This document shows, in pieces, positions 52,226-63,801 of a stretch of DNA of 64,000 bases; position 1 is the first letter of the stretch, and each line of letters opens with the position of its first letter. Position numbers and translations under genes: made by a program. Origin of the DNA: Acanthochromis polyacanthus (lineage: Eukaryota; Chordata; Actinopteri; Pomacentridae); the NCBI RefSeq assembly GCF_021347895.1, contig NC_067118.1:41721255-41785254 (forward strand), written 5' to 3'. Below the pieces are notes generated by a model that saw nothing but the letters and a program-made list of their open reading frames with translations, searched no databases and was not told the origin of the DNA.

Positions 52226-52675
52226 CTACAACTCCACTTCTCTGTAAAAACTGAATCACAAGAGGTTTAGATAACTGCACATATTTTTAGTAACTCACTT
52301 TAACAAGCATTATTTATGACAAAATTTATTCAAAAATAATTACAATCTCATGGTAATACACATACAAAATACTTTCACTAAGACTACAGTGAAATCTGTA
52401 AAGATGTGTAAACTTTCATATTCTCACAGTGTTTGCAGCTAGTGCTCAGTACAATTTATTTTCTCAAAAAGAGTCATTCAGGAGGAATGAAAAAGGAGCA
52501 TTCCATCACCCTACACCGAGTACCTTTAAAACCTGGTGAGCAGCTACAGTCCAACAAACGAAAGCTTTTCAGGAGTGTTCCGACTGGTCCGTTCTTCTTC
52601 ATCTTACAACAAGTGCTGTCCGGCTAAATCAGCCCGAACTGTAATCCAGCTAATCCTGAGGTGTTTTTGTGTGTT
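52226..52675 (-). other. wrap73 3'UTR (probable)
   Basis: On the minus strand AATAAA occurs at 52455-52460 and at 52326-52331 (both TTTATT on the plus strand), within about 350 nt of the stop codon. No other feature. Confidence 0.5.
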
Positions 52676-52788
52676 TTACTTGTCTTCCTGGTCAGTGTCC
52701 ATGTAGCACAAACACAGCTGCTCCTTTCCAAGCAGGATCACAGAGTCTCCACTGCAGTGCCAGTTCAGGGACTGGACCTGAAAACCAC
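52676..52788 (-). CDS. wrap73: wrap73 last exon
   Basis: Acceptor CTGCTAG on the minus strand. Encodes [20 protein letters not shown] and the terminal DTDQEDK, with stop TAA at 52678-52676. The C-terminus is shorter than the mammalian one. Confidence 0.92.
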
Positions 52789-55700
52789 CTAGCAGGAGAG
52801 AGAGAAGGGCAACTGTGAAGACAATGCATGTGCAAATTAACCTGTTTAAGGTGGAATAAAACGCAGAGTATTATCAGAATTCAATTCAACTTTGTTTCTA
52901 AACCACAAAAAGTTCAATGTGGTGAGAAGTTCAGTTTGGTATCTGAATAAAGTATCTTTCATAAAAGGTGCACATCCTACGTGTAAAAATTAGCACAGAA
53001 ACAGCAAATACAGAATTAGGTTTTTACGCTTTCTACATTTAGATTTATATCCATCACACAAGTTTATTCGGCAGCTCAACGTTGACCCCAAACATCCATG
53101 AAGAGTCTTAGAGAATTATCATCAGCGACAAGAAGAAAAAGGAGTCCTGCAACAGCTGGTCTGAACCCCAGAGAGTCTTGATCTGAGCTTCACTGAATCA
53201 GTTTATACTGAAAGAGAAGCAACCGAGAGAGCCTAAATTCACAGAAGGTTCTCCAAGATGCTTGGGACAACTTACAGAGTGTCTAAAAAACTGTGGACCG
53301 ATTAAAAGTGACCGTCCCAATTTAATACCAACCACCTTCTAATGAGCTAAACAATGATAAAATGAGCTGATTCAGAAATAGTTTTTATTAAAGGCATTAT
53401 GGAGGATGGTTTTTTTTTTGTTTAATTTGTCTGATTCACATAAAATGAATATACTGACCTTTAGTGGACTTGTATGTATGGTCTCTAAAAGAATAAAAAA
53501 TAAAATAAAATAACTGTGGACATGGCAGGACCTGAAAAACATCAGCCAATCGACGCGCTCGGACCGAGGCGTTTGGTTTGCTCCCTTTCCTGTCAATCAA
53601 AAATCTTCCGGCTCAGGCCTAGTTACGTAGATTACGTACGCCTTGGACTTACGTGTTTTCTGTATGTGTTGCTTTGGTATAGCTTCGTAGTTAGCTGGCG
53701 ACTTGTTTTGCTCATCTTTTTTTACATAATGGCAGATAAAGATCCAGGGGGACCCAGCTGAAAAAGACAACTTCACGAGTCCTACGCAAGTTTCTGGAGG
53801 GGGGGCGTTTCTTCGTAAATCTTAAGAGGGGGGAGGTTAGAGGGGGGTGAGGGAGAGGTTGTATGTGCGCATGCTACGTTCAAAGTCGTAGGAAATTAAA
53901 TCTCCTCTAATGGCTTTAAGTTGAGATAATCATCAACTTTGTCTAAGATTGTTGGTGTGAGGGTGCCTCTTCACGCAAGGACATGTGTGTTGGGTATATT
54001 TCCAGAGAACTGTCTTTTCACTTCAAGTCAATCAACACTCATCGATTTTGGACTCGTGCAGGCCAGGAGGCTGATATCTTTATACTGGAAAAAAATGGCC
54101 GTACCCTCAACGCATATGTGGGTCAGGGAAATGGCATCTTGTGTTGTGCTAGAATGACTTACTTATATTGTCAGAGGAAGAGGGGAGGACTTTAGCAAAA
54201 TATGGTCACCTTTAACTGAGTTTCTCAGATGTTATGAGGCCAATTAATTTTGACAGTGGTGCTGAATTGTGGAGCTGTACGCTGCGTATTTATATCCATT
54301 TTATTTTTTCATTCTTTCACTTTTTTATTTATTTGGGGGGATTATGTTGCTTTTGGTTTGTTTCATGCTGAGTATTTTGTTAAGTTTTTCATAATATAAA
54401 GCCCAATAAAGATATTGTTTTTTAAAAAAAAAAAAGTTGAGATAATCATGTCAGATATTTATTTTTTTGGCTATATATCAAATTTTCTATGGAAAATAGA
54501 TGAGAAATCACTTTCCACTAAGCTCCCCGTTCCAAAAACTCCTCTCCAGGAAGTGTGTTAATTCCAGATCACATGACCTGCTCCACATGATGTCATTTCC
54601 TCCTGAAGAAAAGACTGGCCAGACTCCAAGGCTTTCTGACTTATTTAATATAAAGTAGTCAACAGGTTTACTACAACGTCTTTAGAAATAACTTCACATT
54701 TTACTCAATTGTATGTATAATATTTAGAAGAATCTTTCTCTAAAATGCCATGTTGGTTTTAGGCCTGAAAACAGCAAAAATGTCGACTATGATACAGAAG
54801 TTGCTTTGTGCAGCTCACTAGAGTGCACTTCTCCTCTCCTACATCTTAGAACATAAGGAGCTGTGTCCTCTAGTTACCTGACAGTTCCAGTTTTTCTCAT
54901 GACAAAGCCGGTTACCTTCAGCGGGGACTTGAACAGAAACGCAGCCTCCCGGGGACCACAGGTAGAGTTTGGCGTTGCCCGTACACAGAGCCAGTCGGGG
55001 GCGTAGAGGGTCCCACTGGAAGCAACGAACGGCCGAAGTCTGCTCCAGCACGGCCTGCAGGCTCATCTTCTGCATGTCCCACACCCACACAGCAGTGGCC
55101 ATGTTGTCTAGGATAAAAGACATGCGGACACACGTTCAAAGCCATGAGATAGTAGCATTGTAGTTAAAAAAAAAAAAAAAAAACGAGTTCACACAAAAAT
55201 CTGTTCATGAACAAGAATTTCTACACATTATGCAGTTCTCTAGGCCCACCCTGGAGGTTAAACAGCAGCACTGTGAGGTCTTACCATTCTTGGTGGCTAG
55301 ATAGCGGCTGTCTGAGCTGAATGCCAGAGCGGAGATGCCAATCTTTGGGTTGGCTCGGTCTGGATCGGGTTTGACCACAGGGATTTGGACCGGCAGCGGG
55401 CTGATCTCATCTGGATAAATCAGCAGCAATTCAGAATTTAAGAACAGAAAAAAAAGTGTTACTGGACCTCAGGAGTTTTAGCGAAATGCTGACTTTAAAA
55501 CGTACATTTGCTCTGGGTGTTGAAGAGAGTTGTGCCAATTGTGATGCTGTGCAGCGACATTTCGTCACTGCCAACAGCTGGCCTTTTCTCCACTTCCTTA
55601 TAAACAGTCTAGAAACAAAACAAGAAGTGATAAGCAGCGAGTAATACAACTACGACGCCTTTTAAACGGCTGATTAAGGCTGAACACTTACAGCTTTTGT

Positions 55701-58700
55701 GCTGTCGAGAATCGCAGGGTGCTCAAACTGTGCGATTTTCTTCCACGTGATGTGATTGAGGATGCGAACCTGACATGAAGGCATGAAAAGCACTGGTCAG
55801 TTACTTTATCCTCAGATTGAGAAACTCCAGTCAAATTAAACACATTTCCAACATTCTACATCTGCAGAAATAAATAAATCTTAAAGGAGAACTCCACCAG
55901 CTGATTGAAATCTGCTGGTGTTTAAGACTTCATGTTTGAAAATGAAAGAAAATCTGGGAGTGAGAAGTTTAAAAGAGTCGATAACTTCTTCGGACACTGC
56001 GCATACTTTCTCATCGTAGCTGCCGATGGCCAGGAACTGGCTGCTCGGGCTCCAGGACACGGACTTGACGCCCAGCGACCACTCATAGGCGCTGTAGGTC
56101 GACAGTAACCGGCCGTCCAGAGAATACAGCAGCACCTTGTACTGTGGACAGGAAACACGCACATTAAGCAACAGAGCCAACAGTCGGGATGCTGTTGCTA
56201 GTACTTAAGTGTGGTGGTTTTTCAGCATACGACAGCTTTAAAAATAGCTGCACTTAGTCGATGTACTTATTGTCAAACTGCATGTTGTCACTGATCATAA
56301 GCCATGTTTGTAATGTGGTCATCCATTTATGAGCACCAAAAAATATTGTTTCCTTGTCTGAAAAAAATTCCCAAAAATTTGCAAAACCTTCAGGAAGAAA
56401 ATTCCAATAATTCCATAAAAAAAAATTCCCTTAAAAGTTCTGCTTTTAAAAAAAAATAAAAAAATCCCCCAAATTTGGCAAGAAAATTCTTGTAAATATT
56501 TTCAAAAAATTAGTAAAAATCCCCCCCAAAAATCCTAAAAATACCTAAAGTGATTACATATATATCAGTAAAACTTCTAATATTTTCTTTAAGAACATTC
56601 ACATAAAAATCAACCAAAATCCAGCGAATTTCGCTGGATTTTGGTTGATTTTTATGTGAATGTTCTTAAAGAAACATTTTTAGCATTTCTTTTATTCCAC
56701 TAAAAAATTTTCCAAGATTTCCCAAAAATGTAGAAAATGTGGACGTCAGAGGTTTCACTGTGAAAATATACATTTTTCAATATTTTCGAACTTTAAACCA
56801 GACGGCACGAGGGTTAACCTGACTCCAAAGAACACTGATGCGTACAACATGTTTACAGGACATTGAAAACATATCATCACATTTATTTTATATATATACA
56901 CCCAGTTGTCCCCATTAAATTAGGAAAAGTCATTAAATATAAAGAAAAAAAAAAGACGTCAACCATTTATTCAGTGACATTAAACATTGAATGGGGTCAA
57001 AGATAACAGGAGGGTTAATGATGTCGTACAGTACACTGGAGCATTTAGCTGTCAACCGTCCATTCTTAGCCAGATGCTTCAATTTCTGCTCTAAGCACAT
57101 ACGCCTTACATGAAGAGCCAATGGAGCCCAAGGTTTCCATCCCACTAAGCCATCAGCATCATTAATCTATTCCACTCTATTGTTGAAACATGAGTTTATG
57201 AGGCAGCTGACTCACCTCCAGACAGCTGTCCCACACTGCCAGCACACAGCCGTTGGGAGACCACTCCAGTCCTGCCAGGTCCTGCGTCTCCGTCTCAAAA
57301 TGCTGTGAAAGGGTTCAAACCAACTTTAATTACATTTCGTTAGCTTTGGCTGCTTATTTACAGAGAAAAACACTTTTCTTTGCACAGGATTATCCTTAAA
57401 TCTAGGAAAGTCAAGACAATAGATCAGCATTCTGCAAAATCAAAGGAAACTCAGACTTGAATCTGAACAATTTTGCTAGTCTCCGTGTGTCTTTGAATGC
57501 ATCGGTGTGACACGCTAAATGTACCCAACTCTCCATACGTGCTCCATTGAGTCTTTATGGCAAATTATGTCTGAGATGCTTTACTAAATTGTGCTTCTAC
57601 TGTCAGAGCATTATGTGCGTGCTGCTCCCGTCTCCTCCTCCTTGTTTGTTTGCGTAGTCCGTCGTCATGGAGGTGAGGAGGTCACGGGCTATTTTCTTAT
57701 CCACACACAGCATCTATCGCATCTCTACATGCTTCAAGAGGGATCCTTCCTCAATCACTCTTCTTGAAATCTTTTCCATTTTCCATGCAAGATCTGTGTG
57801 ACAAATTTGATCATTTCTGCTGGGAAACCCTGAGTCCAGGACATGCAGAGTCTACGGTCCAGGCATTCACACTGATGTCATTTGATAAATACAAAGTTTA
57901 AGACTGTTGCAGATCATGAATAGTTACTCAGACCAGGTACAGCATTCATGGCAGTGACCCGCGTTAGCACACTGTCACACTAACCATATTGATTGGGGAG
58001 AGTTCTTATTTGGACCTCCAAAATCCCAAGATCTCAATTCAGCATTTGTGGTATGAGCTGAGCAATAAATCCAATCTGTAGTGGTTCCACTTTGCAGATA
58101 AAGGAGCCATTCAGGGCTCCAGACTAACTTTTTTCCCTAGGAGCACAGTGGCCTCTAACTTAAAATTTTAGGAGCGCAACCAGAAAATTTAGGGGCGCAC
58201 ACAAAAATCGACTTGCAAAGTAAATATTCACATTTCCTCTCATTTTAACTGTATTACTGATAAATACTTGCACAGTAAATGCGGAAACTATGTTTTAAAT
58301 TCACATTTTATTGTGCAGTACTTGACAAAACATAACAAGAAAAGCCCTCAGAGAGCAGTACTCCACCAAGGCTGCTCAGTTTAATTTCCGATAGATGAAA
58401 TCTGTAATAAAAAAAGACCTTGTGCTGAGTACAGGCATGTGTACATTATGTATTTATACCAAATCATGTATAAATTACTCTTATAAATGTCTGTTGATCA
58501 GTTCATCAATTTTGGCAAGCCTTTGTTTCGCTAGTGTTAAAATAACCGTTCCCTTCAGGCTTTTATTTTGAAGGCATATTTTTAATGCTACGGGCTTTTA
58601 TTTTGTGACCATTCCAGCAGCACAGGAAGTGTTTCTCTAAGGAGAGGTTTCTTGACATGACGAAGACGCTGCAGAAAAGTCCGAAAATCCACGTAAAGAC

Positions 58701-60471
58701 AAAAGAAAACGGTTCCACGCTGTTGCTGTCTAGCAAAGGATGTGTCTAAACTTAGAAGCAGCTGGAATGAGGACAAGAAAGGAGGGAAGGACAGAAAGGT
58801 GAATTTGTGTTCAAAATAAGGCTGAACGTAAACGAAGGCTTTGTGAAACAGCATGGAACTTCACCGTCATTCGCCCCCCACTCTCACTCTCGCTGGTCTT
58901 CTTCTTTGGTGTTCGTCTCATTTCTTCTTCTTTTGGAGCTAATGTCGGTTGGTAAACCAGCTCATTTGCGCATTACTGTCTACTGGGCTGAAGTGTGGAG
59001 CAGAAGTTTGACATTAACAAAAAATACTCAATAGTAATTAAAAAAAAAAAATCGGCAAATTTACTGGTCGCACATGCGCGAGTAGATTTAAATTTACTCG
59101 CACTCGTTCAAATTTTGGTCGCAAAATGTGACCATTCAGTCGTAGTCTGGAGCCCTGCCATTGTAGTTGGAAAGTGCAGACGAAAACATATTAGGAAGGT
59201 GTTCATAATGTTTTGGTTCATTGTGGATCTTTCTAGCAATCTAAATTAGTGTTCATTTCACTGTTTTTTCCTGTTATAAATAGCTCAAATGTTAAAGTCA
59301 TTTCAATGGCCTTAAAACTAAAAGAAAATATAATTTTCTACTTACCCTGAGTAGGTGCCAGTCGTCACACACAAACACACAAACGTAGTCTTTGCAGTCG
59401 CGGCGTTCAGCCAAGGCCATGTAGCGCCCATCTCTGCTGAAATCTACAGCTGCGGGTGAAAGAGGATGGACAAAGCTACAATTACACAGAAAACTCCTGG
59501 TTATGACAAACCGTCCAAAGTCCAGAAAACATGGCACAAGGTCAGAATTTATACAGCATGCTGCTTTATGGCCTCCATCTCTGTCAAACTGAATTATAAA
59601 AATCAAACAACTTCAAGATGCAGTTTCCTATTTAATGTCCCACTCCAGAGATGTGAAAGAAAGCTGAATTGGCATTTAATTACATGCAGGAAAAAGATCT
59701 GATATTGAAAATAACTCCATAACAGCCACATCAAACTGAGGAATAAAGTAGTCTTTGTTTTTTAAATGGCAGAAAAAGGCAACCAATGAGCTTACACACA
59801 AGTTTAAATTACTGTAATTGCTCACTAGTGTTAGTGATAACAGCAATCTATCTATAATTTCTCCTTTTTAACTTAATCTTCAAAAGGCTTTATCTCTGAA
59901 GTAGTCAAAACAACATAAAAAATAAACAATAAAATATTTACATCTTTTATCAAATCATTTTTATGCACAGTCTAGAAAAAAAAAAAAGCTCTATTCTGCT
60001 ACCTGAATGCAGAACCTCATGGCCTCCTGTGCATTTCATCCATTATAATCATCTTATTCTTTGGCACCGTCCAGTCTGTGGTATGCAAATATCATGGCCG
60101 TATTATTTATATGGCCGCTCTGAAGACACATGGCCTGCTAAAGGGCATAGTATTGCATGTGGAAAATGGGGAGAGTCACAGACAATCATTTTTCCACTAG
60201 TTGCTGACAGGCCTGTTATGAGGAGCATGCCCCATTTACTGCAGAGGGGCACAGCTGTCAGCAGAGAGGACCACAGTTCGGGTTGTGCCACAAGATAAGG
60301 AACGGCATGTGATTCATGGGGCGGGCCAAGGCATTTCGACGGCCGGCCGTGTCCTCAGGTACTCTGGTATACACACATATTATCATTCTCATGCTCACCC
60401 TTCTGACACGCTTTGGGATGCTTGATGTAAGACACAGCTTTGGTGCACAAGGACCAGACGGTGACTCTGAG
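52676..60471 (-). CDS. wrap73: wrap73, WD repeat-containing protein antisense to TP73 (5' partial, 9 exons)
   Basis: Minus-strand exons in translation order: 60471-60399, 59449-59346, 57302-57216, 56141-56007, 55769-55692, 55608-55506, 55410-55285, 55107-54916, 52788-52676. They total 1011 nt, i.e. 336 residues plus stop, all in phase. The human protein is 460 residues, so about 125 N-terminal residues lie past 64000. Recognisable segments are [97 protein letters not shown] and [15 protein letters not shown], in the order of WRAP73 (WDR8). The family member is a WD40 protein of centrosomes and centriolar satellites, working with SSX2IP in spindle anchoring and ciliogenesis. Confidence 0.96.
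52789..54915 (-). other. wrap73 last intron
   Basis: 2.1 kb. It contains the L1-type insertion (53934-54433). CpG-bearing sequence at 53510-53870 looks repeat-derived but was not identified. A segment at 54762-54800 resembles repeats in tprg1l intron 2 (GAAAACAGCAAAAATGTC). Confidence 0.7.
53934..54433 (+). mobile_element. L1-type LINE, 5'-truncated, with 16-bp TSD and poly(A)
   Basis: Both sides carry AAGTTGAGATAATCAT (53918-53933 and 54434-54449), a perfect 16-bp target duplication. The insert ends AATAAA then a poly(A) run. Its coding remnant reads [18 protein letters not shown] and, in the continuing frame after a stop, [18 protein letters not shown], typical of the C-terminus of L1-clade ORF2. 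It is oriented antisense to wrap73. Confidence 0.85.
54916..55107 (-). CDS. wrap73: wrap73 exon
   Basis: Minus-strand acceptor TATCCTAG, donor GAAG|GTAACC. Encodes [40 protein letters not shown] and [15 protein letters not shown]. Confidence 0.95.
55285..55410 (-). CDS. wrap73: wrap73 exon
   Basis: Minus-strand acceptor TTATCCAG, donor AATG|GTAAGA. Encodes [20 protein letters not shown] and [20 protein letters not shown]. Confidence 0.95.
55506..55608 (-). CDS. wrap73: wrap73 exon
   Basis: Minus-strand acceptor TTTCTAG, donor AAAT|GTACGT. Encodes [13 protein letters not shown] to TTLFNTQSK, and the split codon gives the Tyr of SKYEI, as in the mammalian protein. Confidence 0.93.
55692..55769 (-). 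CDS. wrap73: wrap73 exon
   Basis: Minus-strand acceptor CATGTCAG, donor GCT|GTAAGT. 26 codons, [20 protein letters not shown] and onward. Confidence 0.95.
56007..56141 (-). CDS. wrap73: wrap73 exon
   Basis: Minus-strand acceptor GTCCACAG, donor AAA|GTATGC. 45 codons, [45 protein letters not shown]. This is the most conserved WD block. Confidence 0.96.
56319..56817. mobile_element. piggyBac-like MITE, copy 3
   Basis: The right end reads, inward, TTAACCCTCGTGCCGTC (TTAA at 56814-56817). The left end ATTTATGAGCACCAAAAAA resembles the family end but has no clear TTAA. The centre is a perfect palindrome (separate entry). Confidence 0.7.
56584..56674. repeat. perfect 45-bp inverted repeat with 1-nt spacer
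   Basis: Arms 56584-56628 and 56630-56674 are exact reverse complements around T56629. The innermost part is CCAGCGAA-T-TTCGCTGG. Confidence 0.95.
57216..57302 (-). CDS. wrap73: wrap73 exon
   Basis: Minus-strand acceptor TTTCACAG, donor GAG|GTGAGT. 29 codons, [20 protein letters not shown] and LAVWDSCLE. Confidence 0.96.
57303..58111 (-). other. wrap73 intron, with Tc1-like transposase trace
   Basis: At about 57990-58070, CCTCCAAAATCCCAAGATCT and AATTCAGCATTTGTGGTATG resemble a decayed C-terminal Tc1-type transposase motif (SPDLNPIEHLW). It is degraded and short. Nothing else seen. Confidence 0.4.
58112..59157. mobile_element. TIR element (hAT-like, non-autonomous)
   Basis: CAGGGCTCCAGACT at 58112-58125 and AGTCTGGAGCCCTG at 59144-59157 are perfect 14-bp inverted repeats. 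Flanks share CCATT. The interior has no intact frame; subterminal GCGCA/TGCGC repeats are visible. Confidence 0.75.
59346..59449 (-). CDS. wrap73: wrap73 exon
   Basis: Minus-strand acceptor CACCCGCAG, donor AGG|GTAAGT. Encodes [20 protein letters not shown] and [14 protein letters not shown]. Confidence 0.95.
59450..60398 (-). other. wrap73 intron
   Basis: 949 bp, AT-rich in the first half. No mobile element recognised. Confidence 0.75.
60399..60471 (-). CDS. wrap73: wrap73 exon, most upstream in window
   Basis: Minus-strand acceptor CTGTGACAG, donor AAGG|GTGAGC. 24 codons plus one base, [20 protein letters not shown] and ACQK. The first exons were searched for by motif up to 64000 and not found. 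Confidence 0.95.
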
Positions 60472-60670
60472 CTGTCACAGAAATTACAGGAAAGAAGGAA
60501 AAGAAACACAGAATTACCTTCAAGTAAAATAATGACAAAGCATTGTAGCATTAGGCGGCAGAAAGAGCACAAACACAGCCACCCCTTTTAAACCATGACA
60601 AATATCAGCTTATGTGAGCTCTATTTAACTACTGGTCTTCAATAAAAAAGTTAGAACTGATGCTGTGATT

Positions 60671-61604
60671 AAGGGGAGTCAAACATGCGGTCCAATCCAG
60701 CCCACAGGAAGACTTTAAAAATGACAGAGAAGACATTAACTCTAAATCTATAAATTTAAAAAACTATTTCCAGATTATGACAAGTTGTTTTGAACATAAA
60801 GTAAAATACTGGATTGCTAACTGTTCTTTTGTCATTTTGTGTCTCATTTTTGTAATATTTTGTCTTGTTTTTGTCGTTTTTCGCCTTTTTTTTGCCCGAC
60901 TCATTTGTCTCATGCTGTTGTCGTTTTGCATTTCCCTTTTTGTCTCTCTTGTGTCGTTTGTCTATTTTTTGTCCTTTTGTTTCTCGTTTTTTTTCTTTTT
61001 TGTCGCTTGTGCCATTCGTCCATTTTTTTGTCATTTTGTAAATTTTTGGTTTAATTTTTTTTTTAATCTTTTTTTGTTTGGCTTCATGTCTCATTTTGTC
61101 ATCTTTTTTTGTGTTGTTACTTTTTTGTCATTTTATGTCGCTTTGTAACTTTTTTTGTCAAATTTTTGCTTCGTTTAGTGCAGTTTGTCTCATTTTTTGT
61201 CATTTAGCATCTTATTTTTGTGGTATTCTGTCTTCTTTTTGTCTGACTTTCGTCATGTTGATCATAAAGTAAAATCCTCTACGGTTCAGTTCCAGATGAC
61301 TAAATGTTGTGTTCCTTTGTCAACACTCTATGGTCTGGAAGTTGCAATGTATAAATGATAAACTGATTGTGGAAATTGAATTTATTTTTCTGAAGAAATT
61401 TTAGGTTGTTCATAATGTTTTGTAAAAAGATAATTCATTAAATGTGAACATTTTCAGAATGTACATTGTTGCACTAAAACAATGGAAACATTTGGAGTTG
61501 TGGTTATTTGTAGGTTACTATGCTGTGGTTTTCCTGGTCTGGATCACTTCAGATCAAATTGTGCTGAATACGGCCCCTGAACTAAAATGAGTTGGACACC
61601 CCTG
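60671..61604 (-). mobile_element. hAT-like non-autonomous element
   Basis: Left AAGGGGAGTCAAAC and right GTTGGACACCCCTG are imperfect inverted repeats of the CAGGGGTGTCAAAC type. The flanks CTGTGATT (60663-60670) and CTCTAATT (61605-61612) agree at 6 of 8 positions. The interior includes a 400-bp T-rich degenerate TTTTTGTC stretch and a CTATGCTGTGGTTTTCCTGG subterminal motif shared with the remnant at 22310. Confidence 0.75.
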
Positions 61605-63801
61605 CTCTAATTGATTGAGTGTTACGTAGAGCTAATTGGAGGCCAACTGAACAGCACACTAGCCTAACAAAGGCCTCCAAGTGTTGCTCTACATCCAAAG
61701 CTGTGTCTATCAGCTGCAGATCCAGACTACAGGGTTCAGCATAGTTTTCCTTCAAGAGGTAAATCTCTTTAAGGGATATGAGACATTCGCATAAAATCCC
61801 TCCATCATTACACAGATTTCCCAGTATGGTAAAGTGTGTGGAGTGTCGTCTATAAGTGTACTTCCACTGGGAGTAAACGCAGATGTTCTAGAGCTGCAGT
61901 CACTGACAAGAACGTTAAAAGGCTATCCTGATTAAATTAGGACTCGAGTACATATAAAATTAACAGACACAAAGCAACCACTCAGCGCATAGCATCAAAA
62001 TGGGACCAGTCCATTTGGTAGCCAAGATGTAATGCTAGACATGTTTGCTTACAAGTGTGACAAATTAACAGCGGGACGTGCAGCCAGCGAGCTGTGTGCA
62101 TTCCCACTAATGAGAAGCAGCGCCAAAGAATAACTATCTGACCACAGGTCGGCACAACAAAGAGACCGCATGTGTTAATGCTCGGTTTTGACAGCAGCCA
62201 CTCAAACATCCACCGGTCTCACTTCAGCGAGATCCATGCCAAGAGAAAGCAGGTGGCGCTCGGCCAACAGCGCAGCATGTTTTGAGGACCGATATATGTG
62301 GTATCTGGGCCTTGAAGAAAAAGGCAGACACTGTTATAGAATTTGTGGTTTGTAGTTCCGTGTAGCCGCCCCAGTGTTTTTGTATCACAGAGTGAGTCAG
62401 TGATACAATCCCACTGTTAAGAATAACAGGCTGAGAGTGAACATAGAGAAATACAGCACAGTTCTGAGTAGAATAATGAACGTTACTCTACAGGGAAATC
62501 TAAAGTATTTATATAATCTAGATTCATATCTCATCATCAGCGTTCATGTCCTAGTGTGTTTTGTATTGTGTTAAAGTATTTCTGTAGTTGAGGACAGCAA
62601 GATTTTTCTTGTGTGGTTCACTCATGTCTTTGAAACTGTGACTGCCGTAATTAAACAGCTTATACTAGACTGTAATGTGGGAAATAATATAATATATATA
62701 AAACTTGTTTGTGTTGTACAGAAAAATATTTTTAGTCATGCTTTGTCTGAGAGAAAAAATGACCTTTGTATCCGCAATATACAAAACGTTTTTTTTTTTT
62801 TTTAAAGTTAACTATTTTAGCCAATATCACCCAGCTTTATTTGCAGTGTTACGGTTGCATTAACAGAAATGCCAAATTACAGGTTGAACACAAATGACGA
62901 ATTGCAATTTTAGCCACTATATTATATTTAAAACCACAGGCTTGGCTCACAGTGACACTTTACTATTTTCATAACATCATTTCTGTTGCAATAATCAACT
63001 CATGACGTCACATATTCTGGACAATAATGACCGATTACTTCAAGCGTCTAAGAATGCGCAGAGCTGACACTTCTGAAGTGACACGGCTTTCATCATAGCA
63101 CCCAGACAGACATTTGACCTGAGCCCAGTCTGTCAAGACATCCAGCTGTGTCGTCCCTGTAATAACGCTTGACCGCACGCTTCCTGGACATCCCCTCAAA
63201 CATGATGCCATGGCAACTGACATCAACACTGTTCAAACACAAACACACTTTACACTGCTTTGGATGCCTTGAACCCACCACACAGGGGACGCAGGGAGAT
63301 CAAGACCCCAAAGGCGGTGTAACTTTAAACTGGCTGGAGGACATGTAGCCTGAAGGAAATAGGTGGGAAATGCTTCTCCATGTGGGGTAGTACGCAAGAA
63401 GATCCTTAGTTGGTAAAGCGACCCTTTACATGAAGTATCCCCACCAAAGGTGAGCAGCGGCTTGGGAATGGGGGGATTATGACTTTAGGGTGGTGTGAGA
63501 AGCCAAATCTCAGCTACAACAGCTGCTGTTTATTCATCAGAAATGGATTTTGGGGTCCTGGGGTTAGCATAACTGTAGATGGTAATCAGTACCAGCTGTA
63601 ATTACAGACCAGTACATCATACTTGTTTTAGTATTACTCATTATGAAATGCTTCCGAAGGTTCCTTCACACTTTTGAGGATTTTCTAAACCGAGCTGGGG
63701 GTCTACAAATTGAAATAATGTTAAGTAATATGCTTGAAAGGCCCTTTGAGACTAATTAAGAGCACTGCAAATAAACATCAACTGGCATGTTGTAGCCAGG
63801 C

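Larger units (their letters stand above)
56142..57215 (-). other. wrap73 intron with MITE
   Basis: About half is the piggyBac-like MITE (56319-56817). The remainder shows nothing recognised. Confidence 0.75.

Noticed and set aside
60756..61272. Lys-rich or Phe-rich frames
   Set aside because: They are translations of the T-rich low-complexity interior of a hAT-like element.
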